NCBI GenBank assembly: GCA_947259685.1
Contig: CAMYNC010000027.1
Coordinates: 1-63,601 of the forward strand
DNA length: 63,601 bases
DNA from: an uncultured Desulfuromonadales bacterium
Lineage (GTDB): Bacteria > Desulfobacterota > Desulfuromonadia > Desulfuromonadales > Geopsychrobacteraceae
Direction of reading: 5' to 3'
Below the pieces are notes generated by a model that was not told the DNA's origin, did not search any database, and saw nothing but the letters and a program-made list of their open reading frames with translations. This document shows, piece by piece, positions 46,353 through 56,015 of the stretch. Numbering within the stretch: position 1 is the first letter of the stretch; each line of letters begins with the position of its first letter. The position numbers and the translations under genes were made by a program.

Positions 46353-49300
46353 CTAGCGGATTTTCCCAGAGTTTAAGGCGAATCTGTCGATCGCCTCCAG
46401 CAGGATGGCCTTTTTGATCGGCTTGGTCAGGTGGGCGTTGCAGCCGGCATCGAGACTTTTTTGTGTGTCGTCCTGCTGGGCGAAAGCGGTTAGGGCGATG
46501 ATCGGCGTTTCAACCCGCCCCTGCTGCGCCTCCCACTTGCGGATCTCGCGGCTGGCGGCGTAGCCATCTTTGACCGGCATCTGCATGTCCATCAGCACCA
46601 AGTCGTATTTGTCGGCCTGGAACTTATTGACGGCGATCTCGCCATTCTCTGCCAGCTCTATCTGATAAGGCAGCTTCTTCAAAAAGGAGGTCACCAGCAG
46701 CCGGTTGTCTTCGGAGTCGTCCACCAGCAGGATTTTCAATGCCCGGCTTTCCGGGTTGGACTCCGGCTGTTGCTCGGTCGGCAGATCTTCCGGCTGGACC
46801 GGGTGTAGGGCGCTGTTCATTGCCTGCAGCAGGTCGTTGCGTTTGATCGGTTTGACCATGTAGGCTGCTAGACCCAGCTGCCGGGCGCGGGTGATATCGC
46901 CGCTTCGGTTGTCGGAGGTGAGCATCATCACCGTCGTACCGGCATAGGCTCCGTTCTGCTGGATTTTTCGGGTGACTTCGAAACCATCCATCTCCGGCAT
47001 GCGGCAGTCGAGCAGCACCAACTCGAATGGGTGCTGGGCGGTTTTGGCCTTTTGCATCTGTTCCAGACCGTCTTTACCACTGTCTACTTCGGTCACGGAG
47101 GCGCCCCAGCTTGCGAGGGTCTCGCGCAATACCAGCCGGTTGGCGGCACAGTCATCGACCACCAGCACCCGCAGTCCGTTCAGATCGGCGGGCGTATCCA
47201 GCGGTTGTTCGCTGCTGTGGGCCGGGTCAAAGCGGCAGCTGAAATAGAAACTGCTCCCTTTACCCGGTTCGCTCTTCACTCGGATCTGGCCACCGAGTGC
47301 TTCGACGATCCGCTTGGAAATATTCAGCCCCAGCCCGGTGCCGCCATACTGGCGGGTGGTTGAGGCATCCACCTGGGTGAAGCGCTCGAAGATCGTCTGC
47401 TGGTTCTCTTTGGGGATTCCTATGCCAGTGTCGCTGACAGCGAACTGCAGTTCCAATGGCTGTTCGGGGTCGCTTGATTGTTGTGCTCTAACGTCGAGGA
47501 CAACTTCTCCCTGTTCGGTGAATTTGATCGCGTTGCCGATCAGGTTGACTAGTACCTGGCGCAGTCGCAGAGGATCCCCCTGCAGCCGTTCGGGGGTGTC
47601 CGGGGCCAGATGACAGGTTAGCTCCAGGCCTTTTTTATGGGCTCGCAAGGCGAGGATTTCGCAGGTTTTTTCCATCACTTCGCGCAGATCGAAGTCGATT
47701 TTTTCCAACTCTAGGTGACCCGCTTCCAGTTTGCTGATGTCAAGGATATCGTTGATCAGGCTGAGCAGGCTTTCCCCGGCCGATTGGAAAACGTGGACGT
47801 ATTCGTGCTGCTCCGGGGAGAGGGAGGTTTCTTCCAGAAGTTCTGCCATGCCGATGATGGCGTTCATCGGCGTGCGGATTTCGTGGCTCATGCTGGCGAG
47901 AAAATCGCTCTTCGCCTGGCTGGCCGCTTCTGCCTGCTCCTTGGCCGAGAGCAACTCCTGCTCGGTAAGTTTGCGCTCGGTGATGTCGCGGATGATGCCG
48001 GTAAATAGCCGTTTGGTCTCTAGGTGTACTTCGCTGACCGCCAGATCGATTGGGAACTGGCGGCCGTCTTTGTGCCGACCGATCACTTCGCGCCCTTGGC
48101 CGATAATCTTCTTCTGGCCGGTTTCCAGGTAGTGGCGCAGGTAGCCATCATGCTGGCTATGGTACGGTTCGGGCTGCAGCAGGTTGATGTTCTGGCCGAT
48201 TACTTCTGCGGCCGAGTAACCGAAGATCCGCTCTGCCGCGCTGTTGAACGATTGGACAATCCCATGTTCATCGATGCAGATGATGGCATCGACCGCGGTT
48301 TCAACAATGGTGCGCGCTTTGGCTTCGCTCTCCTGAAGGGCTTCCACCATCTGCCGGCGCACATCGACCCACTTCGCCAGTTCGGCGTTGGCGGTGGTGA
48401 GATCTTCGGTCCGTTCAGTGACGATGCGCGTGATCATTGCCGAGCGGCCGACGATAATCAGGAGAAAGGCACCAAGAATGCTGGCGATCAGCAGCCCGCC
48501 GAGCAGCAGCCGACGGGCTTCCCAATAGTCAACTTCCGCCAGAAATTTGGCTGTGGGATAGTATTCAAGCCGCCAGTGCCGTCCGGCAAAGTCAATATCC
48601 GCGTGGGCGCGAAGCGGCGGTGCCGAAACTCCGCTGGTGACAGGCATTGGCGCGGAATTCCTTGGAAAATTGCTATGCAGCAGCCGGGAGGCTTCCGGAG
48701 CTGAAATGTCGAGCAGCCGGTAATCGACATCACTCAGATCGAAGTTCTCCCAGGCGGTCGAGACCATGTCGCCGATGCGGAACACTCCCAGTGCATAGCC
48801 CTTTAACCGCTGGCGGCGTTGTTCGACAGAGGCTGGGGCTTGCCCCAGGTGATAGATCGGCAGAAAGATCAGGACGGCGGACTGCTGGTCGCGATCCTGA
48901 ACCAGTTCGATGCGCGCACTGGCTACCGGATAGCCGCTGTCGCGGGCGAGCTCAAGGGCCTGGCGCCGGGTCTGGTTTGACGCCAGGTCAAATCCCAACG
49001 CGGTCTGGTTGCTCTGGTAGGGTTCCAGGTAATAGACGGGGAAATATTCGGATCGCTCGCCAACCGGGGCTGGCCGGCCGGTTGCATCTTTTTCAACGAT
49101 CTGGAACTTGAGGAAGCCGTCAGCCCGGGCCTGTTGCTGAATGGCCTCTTTTTCCGCAGCCACCACCCGGGGGGCCCATTCGAGGGCCTGAATTCCCGGA
49201 TGCCGCAGAAAGTTGCCGGCGACAAACTTACTGAACTCCTCGCGATCAACCTGTTTGCTGGCCATGAATAGTCCCTCAATCGCGTAGAGGTCATCCAGAT

Positions 49301-50048
49301 AGGTCTGTTTGACTTCGTTCAATGCCAGGCTGAGATGGTCGGTGCGGCGTTCGAATTGCAGCTGGTTGCGCTGCCAGTGATCGGCTCTGATCTGAAAAAA
49401 CAGCAGCACACTGATCAGCATGATCATTCCCATCGGCAGGATGACGCTCAGCCGGGTACGCAGCGGACTTTTCGGCGATTCGATCTGCCAAGCAGCGATC
49501 AGTGGAAACAGCAGCAGGACCCCGAGGCTGTCGCCCAGCCACCAGCTGAACCAATTACTCCAACCCTGCCCCGGGAGCAACTGGCCGCTCAGGTCCAAAA
49601 AGAACAGGGCAATGCTGGCGTTCACCAGACAGCTGAGTGGCCCGCCAAAGAACATCGATTTGATCACTTCATTGATCCGCTCGGGCGGAGTCGGGAAGCC
49701 GATGTTCTTGCGCACCATTGTCGCACCGAGCATCGCCTGCAGGCAGGCCCCTCCGGCGATGCCGATGCAGAGCAGCAATGCGGCGCCTACTCCGATCTCT
49801 GTCGGGGCCTTTAACGCCGACCAGCCGGTAGCCAGAAAGGCTCCGACGAAAATCCCCGGCCAGGAGTTGCGACCGAACAGCAGCAGAGCACAGAAGGCGA
49901 GTCCGGCTGCCGGGTTAACAATGGTTGCATAGCCGGGCGGAACGCTCAAAGATTGCAGCAGGCGGGCAAGCAGCAGATAGGCTGCAGTGATGCCGGCTAG
50001 CTGAATGATGCGAAAAGTACGCAAACTGGCGGGGGGGGCTTGCTGCAT
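46353..50048 (-). CDS. MASE1-CHASE hybrid sensor histidine kinase
   Basis: This 1231-residue protein has an N-terminal MASE1 membrane domain of about eight helices, a CHASE periplasmic sensor (about 225-440), a further helix near 515, a PAS domain (about 575-690), a HisKA box SHEIRTPMNAIIGMAELLEE, an ATPase domain with GTGLGLNISKRI, and two receiver domains (about 955-1075 and 1100-1220). There is no Hpt domain inside, and a separate Hpt gene follows, so a full phosphorelay is encoded. It leads the operon that continues into the cyclase and Mla-like genes. Confidence 0.93.
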   Translation of the reverse strand: MQQAPPASLRTFRIIQLAGITAAYLLLARLLQSLSVPPGYATIVNPAAGLAFCALLLFGRNSWPGIFVGAFLATGWSALKAPTEIGVGAALLLCIGIAGGACLQAMLGATMVRKNIGFPTPPERINEVIKSMFFGGPLSCLVNASIALFFLDLSGQLLPGQGWSNWFSWWLGDSLGVLLLFPLIAAWQIESPKSPLRTRLSVILPMGMIMLISVLLFFQIRADHWQRNQLQFERRTDHLSLALNEVKQTYLDDLYAIEGLFMASKQVDREEFSKFVAGNFLRHPGIQALEWAPRVVAAEKEAIQQQARADGFLKFQIVEKDATGRPAPVGERSEYFPVYYLEPYQSNQTALGFDLASNQTRRQALELARDSGYPVASARIELVQDRDQQSAVLIFLPIYHLGQAPASVEQRRQRLKGYALGVFRIGDMVSTAWENFDLSDVDYRLLDISAPEASRLLHSNFPRNSAPMPVTSGVSAPPLRAHADIDFAGRHWRLEYYPTAKFLAEVDYWEARRLLLGGLLIASILGAFLLIIVGRSAMITRIVTERTEDLTTANAELAKWVDVRRQMVEALQESEAKARTIVETAVDAIICIDEHGIVQSFNSAAERIFGYSAAEVIGQNINLLQPEPYHSQHDGYLRHYLETGQKKIIGQGREVIGRHKDGRQFPIDLAVSEVHLETKRLFTGIIRDITERKLTEQELLSAKEQAEAASQAKSDFLASMSHEIRTPMNAIIGMAELLEETSLSPEQHEYVHVFQSAGESLLSLINDILDISKLEAGHLELEKIDFDLREVMEKTCEILALRAHKKGLELTCHLAPDTPERLQGDPLRLRQVLVNLIGNAIKFTEQGEVVLDVRAQQSSDPEQPLELQFAVSDTGIGIPKENQQTIFERFTQVDASTTRQYGGTGLGLNISKRIVEALGGQIRVKSEPGKGSSFYFSCRFDPAHSSEQPLDTPADLNGLRVLVVDDCAANRLVLRETLASWGASVTEVDSGKDGLEQMQKAKTAQHPFELVLLDCRMPEMDGFEVTRKIQQNGAYAGTTVMMLTSDNRSGDITRARQLGLAAYMVKPIKRNDLLQAMNSALHPVQPEDLPTEQQPESNPESRALKILLVDDSEDNRLLVTSFLKKLPYQIELAENGEIAVNKFQADKYDLVLMDMQMPVKDGYAASREIRKWEAQQGRVETPIIALTAFAQQDDTQKSLDAGCNAHLTKPIKKAILLEAIDRFALNSGKIR

Positions 50049-50098
50049 CTGCTCGAGATCCGTAAATTGGCTAAATGTTAAAAAATTCTACTGGTTAA

Positions 50099-50126
50099 AG
50101 TATAGAGATGGGGGAGAATAATGCAA
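50099..50126 (-). promoter_or_regulatory. promoter before the hybrid kinase operon
   Basis: On the minus strand TTGCAT (50121-50126), 16 bp, then TATACT (50099-50104) form a good vegetative-type promoter about 50 bp before the start codon at 50048. Confidence 0.5.
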
Positions 50127-50152
50127 GTTGGATCAGCAGACGTTGAGCAATT

Positions 50153-51901
50153 TCAGGGGTTGTCTCTTTCCAGGATATTCAGCTTGAGGATTTTTTGATT
50201 GTAGGCCAGCAAGAGGTCGCTCTTTTTCAGGATGCCGAGCAGTTTTCGATCGCCAGTAGAAACCACCGGCAGGGTTGATATTTGTTTGCCTTCAAAAATC
50301 TCAAAGGCAGTTTCGAAACTGTCCGTCGGATCGACGATGATGACCCGGCTGGTCATGATCTCTGACGCCACCACCAGCTCGCAGAGCTCGCCGACTTCGG
50401 CAAGAAATCCCTTCAAATCGCTCATTGAGAGCATTCCGACCAGCCGACTTTCGTTGTCCAGCACCGGAAAGTGCGGGTAGTGGCTGTTTTCAGATTTCTT
50501 CAGCACCTCGCCCAGTCGCATGTCCTGAGGGATGGTTTCAAACTGGGTGTCCATGTAGTCACCGACCTGCATAGAGCGCAGCAGGTTGACATCGTGTCCA
50601 CGGACCATGCGTACCCCTTTGCGCATCAGTTTGGTTTCGTAGATCGAATAACCGTAAAATTTCTGCACCGTGACCAGGCTGGTGATGCAGCAGGTCATCA
50701 GCGGCAGAATGATATCGAAATTGTAGGTCAGTTCGAAGATGGTGAAGATCGCTGTGATCGGCGCCAGGGTGGTGCCGGCGACCACCGCACCCATGCCGAT
50801 CAGGCTGTAAGCGGCATTGCTCGCCACGCTGCCGGGAAAAAAGATTTCCGCGATGCTGCCGAAGATGCCGCCAAGCAGCGAACCGAGGACCAGCGCTGGG
50901 GCGAAGATGCCCCCGGAGAAACCGGCCCCGATCGAACTGGCCGTGGCCAGAAGTTTCAGCGCTAGAACTGTCAGCATCAGGCCGATGGCCATTTGCGAGG
51001 TCAAGGCGAGGTTAATCGATTCATAACCAACGCCCAGAACCTGGGGCCAGCCGATGGCAAGTAGGCCGATTAAAAGACCAGCTATCGCCGGGCGAAAAGA
51101 GGGGGCAATCTGACAGCGATTGAAGAGATCGTCGACAGCCGAAACCGAACGGATAAACAGGATCGACAGCAGACCGGCCAGCAGTCCGAGCAGGCCGTAA
51201 AGGGGCAGCTCCAGGTAGCTGACCAATTCATAAGAGGGCACCTGAAAAGTCGGCAGACTGCCGAGGAAGTGGTGAGAGACCACCGTTGCAGTCACTGCTG
51301 AAATGGCGATGTGACTGAGGTAGCTGACCTGGAAATCGACCAGGATGATTTCCGCAGCAAACAGCATTCCGGCCATCGGTGCGTTGAACGTGGCGGCAAT
51401 CCCGGCAGCTGCGCCGCAGGCGAGATAGACTCGCCGCCATTCTGCCGGCAGTTTGATCAGTTGGGCAATCGAAGAGCCGACCGAAGAGCCGATATGCACA
51501 ACCGGCCCCTCACGACCGACGGAGGCTCCGCAGCCGATCGACAATGCCGTGAAGAGAGCTTTAAACATCGCGGTCCGATGGCGGATTCTGCCTTCGTGGA
51601 TGACCACCGCTTCGATCACTTCCGGTACCCCGGCACCACGCGCTTCCGGAGCCAACCAACCGATCAGCGGCCCGATCAGAAGACCACCCAGGGCCGGAAT
51701 CAGCAGAACCAGATACCATGGATATTGTTGATTGACCTGTAGCATGGCAAAGGGGTCGGGCCAGAACATGTCGGTGGTCAACAGCAGCAGGTAGCGAAAG
51801 GCGACTGCCAAGGCTCCTGTGGTCATGCCGATAAAAACCGCCACCACCAACAGGGCGATCAGGTTTTCACGGTTGGGGCTGAATTTCCAATTAAAGCTCA
51901 C
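50153..51901 (-). CDS. ClC-type chloride channel/antiporter with CBS pair
   Basis: The 582 residues, starting with GTG, hold the ClC membrane fold. The selectivity motif GREGPVVHIGSS is present with the gating Glu, and GAGVPEVIEA and GGIFAPALVLGSLLGG are also seen. The last 130 residues form two CBS domains (HYPHFPVLDNESRLVGMLSMSDL and ISTLPVVSTGDRKLLGILKKSDL), which bind nucleotides in relatives. It moves chloride or another anion, possibly with protons. It stands alone on the minus strand. Confidence 0.93.
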   Translation of the reverse strand: MSFNWKFSPNRENLIALLVVAVFIGMTTGALAVAFRYLLLLTTDMFWPDPFAMLQVNQQYPWYLVLLIPALGGLLIGPLIGWLAPEARGAGVPEVIEAVVIHEGRIRHRTAMFKALFTALSIGCGASVGREGPVVHIGSSVGSSIAQLIKLPAEWRRVYLACGAAAGIAATFNAPMAGMLFAAEIILVDFQVSYLSHIAISAVTATVVSHHFLGSLPTFQVPSYELVSYLELPLYGLLGLLAGLLSILFIRSVSAVDDLFNRCQIAPSFRPAIAGLLIGLLAIGWPQVLGVGYESINLALTSQMAIGLMLTVLALKLLATASSIGAGFSGGIFAPALVLGSLLGGIFGSIAEIFFPGSVASNAAYSLIGMGAVVAGTTLAPITAIFTIFELTYNFDIILPLMTCCITSLVTVQKFYGYSIYETKLMRKGVRMVRGHDVNLLRSMQVGDYMDTQFETIPQDMRLGEVLKKSENSHYPHFPVLDNESRLVGMLSMSDLKGFLAEVGELCELVVASEIMTSRVIIVDPTDSFETAFEIFEGKQISTLPVVSTGDRKLLGILKKSDLLLAYNQKILKLNILERDNP

Positions 51902-52260
51902 GTAAGACTCGCAGGCAATGCAATAAAGAGATAAAAAAATCCTAGCAGGTGAAGTATGTCTTGTCAGTAGCCATTGCAGGATCGTTGCATCTCTGCAATC
52001 GGGCCGGCTTGTTTGCTCCTCTTCGTTTTCTGGGTTACCTATATTTAGAAATAGTAAATGGCTAAGCTTTGGCGCTGATTGATATCTTCTTATTTCAAGT
52101 TATTCTTTAATTCAAGGGTTGAGGGAAGAATAATTAAATAAAATTTATCTTTTTGATTTTTATTTTCTTAGCCTTGTGCTATTTTTATTAAATTACTAGA
52201 CTTAAACGCGTAGGCTGCTTCAGTTTTTTTCTTCGGAACATTAGAAACGAGGTTTTCACA
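51902..52260. other. 359-bp AT-rich gap between divergent genes
   Basis: No gene is seen. From 52030 onward the sequence is very rich in A and T and should hold the promoter of the HDOD gene. No box pair with correct spacing was convincing. Confidence 0.5.
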
Positions 52261-53493
52261 TTGGCACTCATTTATGTCGATGATTTACATGAAGGGATGG
52301 TCCTGGCCAGCGATCTGCAGACTCCCAAGGGACGGTTCATCCTTGCCTCTGGGGCTGCATTGAGGCCCGAGCATCTGAAAATTCTCAAGTCCTGGGGCGT
52401 TTACGAAGCCAATATCGCAGATGACAGTCTGGGTGAGGAATATCATAAGCAGCAAGAAGAGCTGGCCGCTTTTGACGACCAGGCAGAGGCTTATCTGCTG
52501 CGCCGCCTGATCCTCAATGACCTCGAGCAGGAGCCGCTAAATACCACTTATCGTAATGCTTTGCGGCGTTGTTCGAAGCGGTTACAGCAGGGCTGGGTTC
52601 CAGTGGTGATTGCATCCGACCTGTCGGTGCCTGAAATGGAGCCGGCATATCTGAACCCGGTGCAGGTGGTCAATGGCGAAATCGAGTTGTTTGCCCTGCC
52701 GGATGTCTACAATCGGATAGTCGAGACCCTGAACTCGCCGACAGCTACCTCGCATAAAGTGGCGGAGGTGATCAGTAAGGATGCCAGCCTGACTTTACGC
52801 CTGCTGGAGCTGGTTAACAGCCCGGTCTATGGCTTTGCCGGTAAGATCGAATCGGTCTCCCGCGCTGTGAGTTTGCTCGGGACCAACGAACTGACCACCC
52901 TGGCACTCGGTGTTTCGACGGTCCAGAATTTCCGTTCTATCCCGAATGAAGTGCTCGATATGGAGTCCTTCTGGAAGCACTCGATCCGTTGCGGTCTGTT
53001 TGCCCAGTTCCTGGCCAGCCATATCGATGGGGTTTCCGAGGAGAAATGTTTTGTTGGTGGCTTGCTGCATGACATTGGACGGCTGCTGTTGTTGCAACAG
53101 AACTCCGAACTCTACGGCGCAGTCATGGAAATGGGGCGCAAAAAGCAGACGTCGATGTCCCAGGTTGAAAAAGAATATCTGCGTACCGATCATGCCTTAG
53201 TTGGGAAATTGCTGGCTGGGAAGTGGAAGTTGCCGATTTCATTGACGCGCATGATCGGTGGCCATCATGCCCCATCGGCCAGTCAGTTCCAACTTGAAGC
53301 TTGCATCGTTCATGTCTCTGACGTGTTGGCCCATACCTGCGGAGATGAAGCGATTATGGTCAACGAGATCCCGAAACTGCAGGTTCAGGCCTGGGAAGAA
53401 CTCAAATTGCCGGTCGATGTGATTAGCTCGACAATCCGTCAGGTTGATGCGGAATACCTCAGGATTGCCAGTATCTTCCTAGACAAGCGCTAA
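52261..53493 (+). CDS. HDOD-domain signalling protein
   Basis: The 410 residues start with TTG after GAGG; no ATG lies near. The N-terminal 60 residues (VDDLHEGMVLASDLQTPKGR, then LILxxG-like ILASGAALRPEHLKIL) resemble the front domain of HD-GYP proteins. An HDOD domain follows (about 150-350) with SKDASLTLRLLELVNSPVYG, VSLLGTNEL and GLLHDIGRLLL. HDOD proteins are HD-like domains in signalling, often lacking phosphodiesterase activity. It has its own AT-rich upstream region. Confidence 0.88.
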   Translation: MALIYVDDLHEGMVLASDLQTPKGRFILASGAALRPEHLKILKSWGVYEANIADDSLGEEYHKQQEELAAFDDQAEAYLLRRLILNDLEQEPLNTTYRNALRRCSKRLQQGWVPVVIASDLSVPEMEPAYLNPVQVVNGEIELFALPDVYNRIVETLNSPTATSHKVAEVISKDASLTLRLLELVNSPVYGFAGKIESVSRAVSLLGTNELTTLALGVSTVQNFRSIPNEVLDMESFWKHSIRCGLFAQFLASHIDGVSEEKCFVGGLLHDIGRLLLLQQNSELYGAVMEMGRKKQTSMSQVEKEYLRTDHALVGKLLAGKWKLPISLTRMIGGHHAPSASQFQLEACIVHVSDVLAHTCGDEAIMVNEIPKLQVQAWEELKLPVDVISSTIRQVDAEYLRIASIFLDKR

Positions 53494-53573
53494 GGCTTGC
53501 TGAAATTAATTTACCGACAAAGTTTCATAAAAGACTGAGTTGCCCTCCAGGCGGAATTCAGGGGTCTCGCGAG

Positions 53574-55121
53574 CTAAAGTCGGTTGACCAGAATCCGCTC
53601 AGGTCCCTGCTGAATCTCTTTGCCAACCTTTTTGGCAACCCCGCGCAACATCCCACTGAAAACAAAATTATGAAACGGCGTTACTGCGTACCAATAGAGC
53701 AGCCCGAGCAAGCCACGCGGTAGAAAACGGGCTATTTGTTGCAGTTCACTGGAACCATCTTCCAGTTGTTCGAGTCGAAAATTCAGAACCGCCTCGCCTG
53801 GCAGTTTCATCTCGGCAACGAGCTGTAGCAGTTTCGTTGGCTCGACATCAACCACCCGCCAGAAATCGAGCGCATCTCCGGGATAGATGTCCTCAGAGTC
53901 CCGGCGACCGCGGCTCAAACCAACCCCGCCGAACAGACGGTCAATCATCCCCCGCAACTTCCACAACCAGTTGGCATAATACCAGCCGGACTCCCCGCCG
54001 ATTGAGACGAGAGCCGGCCAGATCTCCTCTGGTCCAGCATCGATGTTGATTTTTCGCGCATCGGTGAAGATCTTTCCACCAGCCCAATCGGGATCACCTT
54101 GAACACTCCATTCCGCCGGGTGGATTTGGCCCGAATCGCTCCAGGAACTCTCCACCTGGTGCTTCTTCATCCTTCGCAAAGCCAAGCGGATCGCCAGACG
54201 GCAGTCAAACAATTCCTGCGGTAGCAGGTCGGCAATTCGGTTGTCATGGCAAACGACCGGATTTTTGAGCCCCTCGGTCAGTGGCCGGGCCAGAGCTGCT
54301 GGGATCGGTGTCAGCAGGTGTATCCAGTAAGAGCTGAGGCGTGGGGTGAGAAACGGCAGGGGAATGATCCAGCGTTTCGTCAACCCGGCTTCTTCGGCGT
54401 AGATCTCCATCAGTTGGTGGTAGCTGAGAATCTCCGGCTGGCCGATATCGAAGGTCTCTCCCAGGGTTTCTGGGCATTCCAGGCAGCCGACCAGGTAGTG
54501 CAGCACGTTGCGGACGCCGATCGGCTGGCAGGGAGTATCGACCCAGCGCGGGGTAAGAATGATCGGCAGCCGGTCGACCAGGTAGCGGAGGATTTCGAAG
54601 GCGGCGCTCCCCGAGCCGATGATCATTGCTGCGCGCAGGATCGTGACCGGTACCGGTCCCAACTGCAGCAATTGACCGACTTCACTGCGAGACTGCAGAT
54701 GATGGCTCAGGCCGGCACCTTCTTCACCGAGCCCTCCCAGATAGATGATCTGTTGGAGATTGACCGCTGCAGCAGCCTTGGTCATGTTCATCGCTGCGAC
54801 CCGGTCAGTGTGTGAAAAATCATCGACCTCGGGATTCATCGAGTGGACAAGATAGTAGGCTGCACGACAGCCTTCGAGTGCTTTAACGAGGCTGGGGTAG
54901 TCGAGAATGTCACCACGTACGATTTCCAGGTCGCGGTTGCTGCCGTCGACCATTTCCAGAGCTGGATGCTTACTCCAGCGCCTTTTGCGTAACTTTTCCG
55001 GGTTTCGAGCCAGAGCTCGCACGCGATAGCCTGCTGCCAGCAGTCGTGGCACCAGCCGGCCACCGATGTAACCTGTGGCGCCGGCAACAAAAATCGGCGA
55101 TTTGTGGTTTATCTCTGGCAT
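53574..55121 (-). CDS. SDR-family oxidoreductase with DUF2867 domain
   Basis: The 515 residues begin with a dinucleotide-binding fold (FVAGATGYIGGRLVPRLLAAGYRVRALAR) of the short-chain dehydrogenase group, running to about 310. The last 190 residues form a DUF2867 domain with WKLRGMIDRLFGGVGLSRGRR and a FSGMLRGVAKK end. The ribosome site AAAGGGGG is strong. In other bacteria this type often sits with photolyase-related genes; here it flanks a DUF523 gene fragment and a CIA30 gene. The reaction is unknown. Confidence 0.85.
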   Translation of the reverse strand: MPEINHKSPIFVAGATGYIGGRLVPRLLAAGYRVRALARNPEKLRKRRWSKHPALEMVDGSNRDLEIVRGDILDYPSLVKALEGCRAAYYLVHSMNPEVDDFSHTDRVAAMNMTKAAAAVNLQQIIYLGGLGEEGAGLSHHLQSRSEVGQLLQLGPVPVTILRAAMIIGSGSAAFEILRYLVDRLPIILTPRWVDTPCQPIGVRNVLHYLVGCLECPETLGETFDIGQPEILSYHQLMEIYAEEAGLTKRWIIPLPFLTPRLSSYWIHLLTPIPAALARPLTEGLKNPVVCHDNRIADLLPQELFDCRLAIRLALRRMKKHQVESSWSDSGQIHPAEWSVQGDPDWAGGKIFTDARKINIDAGPEEIWPALVSIGGESGWYYANWLWKLRGMIDRLFGGVGLSRGRRDSEDIYPGDALDFWRVVDVEPTKLLQLVAEMKLPGEAVLNFRLEQLEDGSSELQQIARFLPRGLLGLLYWYAVTPFHNFVFSGMLRGVAKKVGKEIQQGPERILVNRL

Positions 55122-55230
55122 CCGCTATGGCCCCCTTTGGCGAGAAAAGAACAAAGTGCTTCTGATTGTCTCTATCATACTGCCGATAGATTAATAAGGA
55201 TTGCAAGTCGCTGCGCTAAAAAAGTGATTT

Positions 55231-55256
55231 TTTTGGTACACTTTTTTAAACCAAAA
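55231..55256 (+). promoter_or_regulatory. inverted repeat before the DUF523 fragment
   Basis: TTTTGGT (55231-55237) and ACCAAAA (55250-55256) form a 7-bp inverted repeat with a 12-bp AT-rich centre, between the divergent SDR gene and DUF523 fragment. It looks like an operator; the binding protein is unknown. Confidence 0.35.
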
Positions 55257-55273
55257 GGTTGGGAAGTGAATTG

Positions 55274-55385
55274 ATGAGCGATAAGATTCGACTCGGCCTC
55301 AGCGCCTGTCTGCCGGGTGAAAAGGCTCTCTATGACGGTAACTACCAGTTGAACCACTATCTGACGAAAACACTTCTGAGCTGGC
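55274..55385 (+). pseudogene. 5' fragment of a DUF523-family gene
   Basis: The ATG at 55274 opens 37 codons that match the start of DUF523 proteins: MSDKIRLGLSACLPGEK, then YDGNYQLN and LTKTLL. The first conserved Cys is kept. A full protein of this family needs 150 or more residues, but after about codon 36 the sequence becomes the antisense of the CIA30 gene end (its stop is at 55386). The rest is missing, so this is a truncated remnant. Confidence 0.75.
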
Positions 55386-55889
55386 TCAGCTTGCCCCGAT
55401 GCTATAGAGGGTCAGGGCAAAGGGACCTGTCTGGCGTTGCGAAATCAGCAGGCCGAAACTGCGAATGTTGGTGAGATCGAGAGGGCCTGCTTCCGGTTGC
55501 GGCCAGCCGTGGCGAAACGGGCGAAATTCATTCAATGGTAAAGGCAGTTCGATGGTGCGATTTTTCGCCGTGGTAAAAGCCAGCTGGTAGACCACCCCAT
55601 CAACATTGAGATTCGAGCGCAGATTGAGTTTGTAGCTTTTTCCGTCGCCGTGGAGCCTGAGCAGCAGGATCTGTTTATCATCCAGACAATATTTACCCGG
55701 CCGGGAATGGACGGACGCGAAACCACCATTGTTCTCAAGCGAAACCTCTCCGGAAAACAGCATCCCCCCGTCTTGCAGAAGTCTCGACTCACTGTGGGAA
55801 CAGCCACCCATCACTACGTCGTTTATCGGTTGCCAGGCGGCGGCGGGGTTTTCGCCGGTAAAGTCGAACAGGGGGCACAAATCGCTCAC
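55386..55889 (-). CDS. CIA30 family protein
   Basis: The 167 residues start with GTG after AAGGAGATAA. The pattern FTGENPAAAWQPINDVVMGGCSHS, SLENNGGFASVHSRP and IRSFGLLISQRQTGPFALTLYSI is that of the CIA30 (NADH:ubiquinone oxidoreductase intermediate-associated 30) family, a beta-sandwich fold. In bacteria its role is unclear and not tied to complex I. Its 3' end abuts the truncated DUF523 fragment. Confidence 0.88.
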   Translation of the reverse strand: MSDLCPLFDFTGENPAAAWQPINDVVMGGCSHSESRLLQDGGMLFSGEVSLENNGGFASVHSRPGKYCLDDKQILLLRLHGDGKSYKLNLRSNLNVDGVVYQLAFTTAKNRTIELPLPLNEFRPFRHGWPQPEAGPLDLTNIRSFGLLISQRQTGPFALTLYSIGAS

Positions 55890-55984
55890 GAATTATCTCC
55901 TTATTGGTCATAATTGATCGCCCATGTTAGCAGTCTGTGGGCTAAAGGCCAAGATTGATCTTTCTGTTCGGAGGATAATTCATC

Positions 55985-56004
55985 CGCGGCAAAGGGTTGC
56001 CGCG
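55985..56004 (-). terminator. stem-loop after fbpC
   Basis: CGCGGCAA and TTGCCGCG (8-bp arms, AGGG loop) lie 12 bp beyond the fbpC stop at 56016. No T-run follows on the minus strand, so it may protect the mRNA 3' end rather than terminate. Confidence 0.4.
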
Positions 56005-56015
56005 ACATAGATTAA

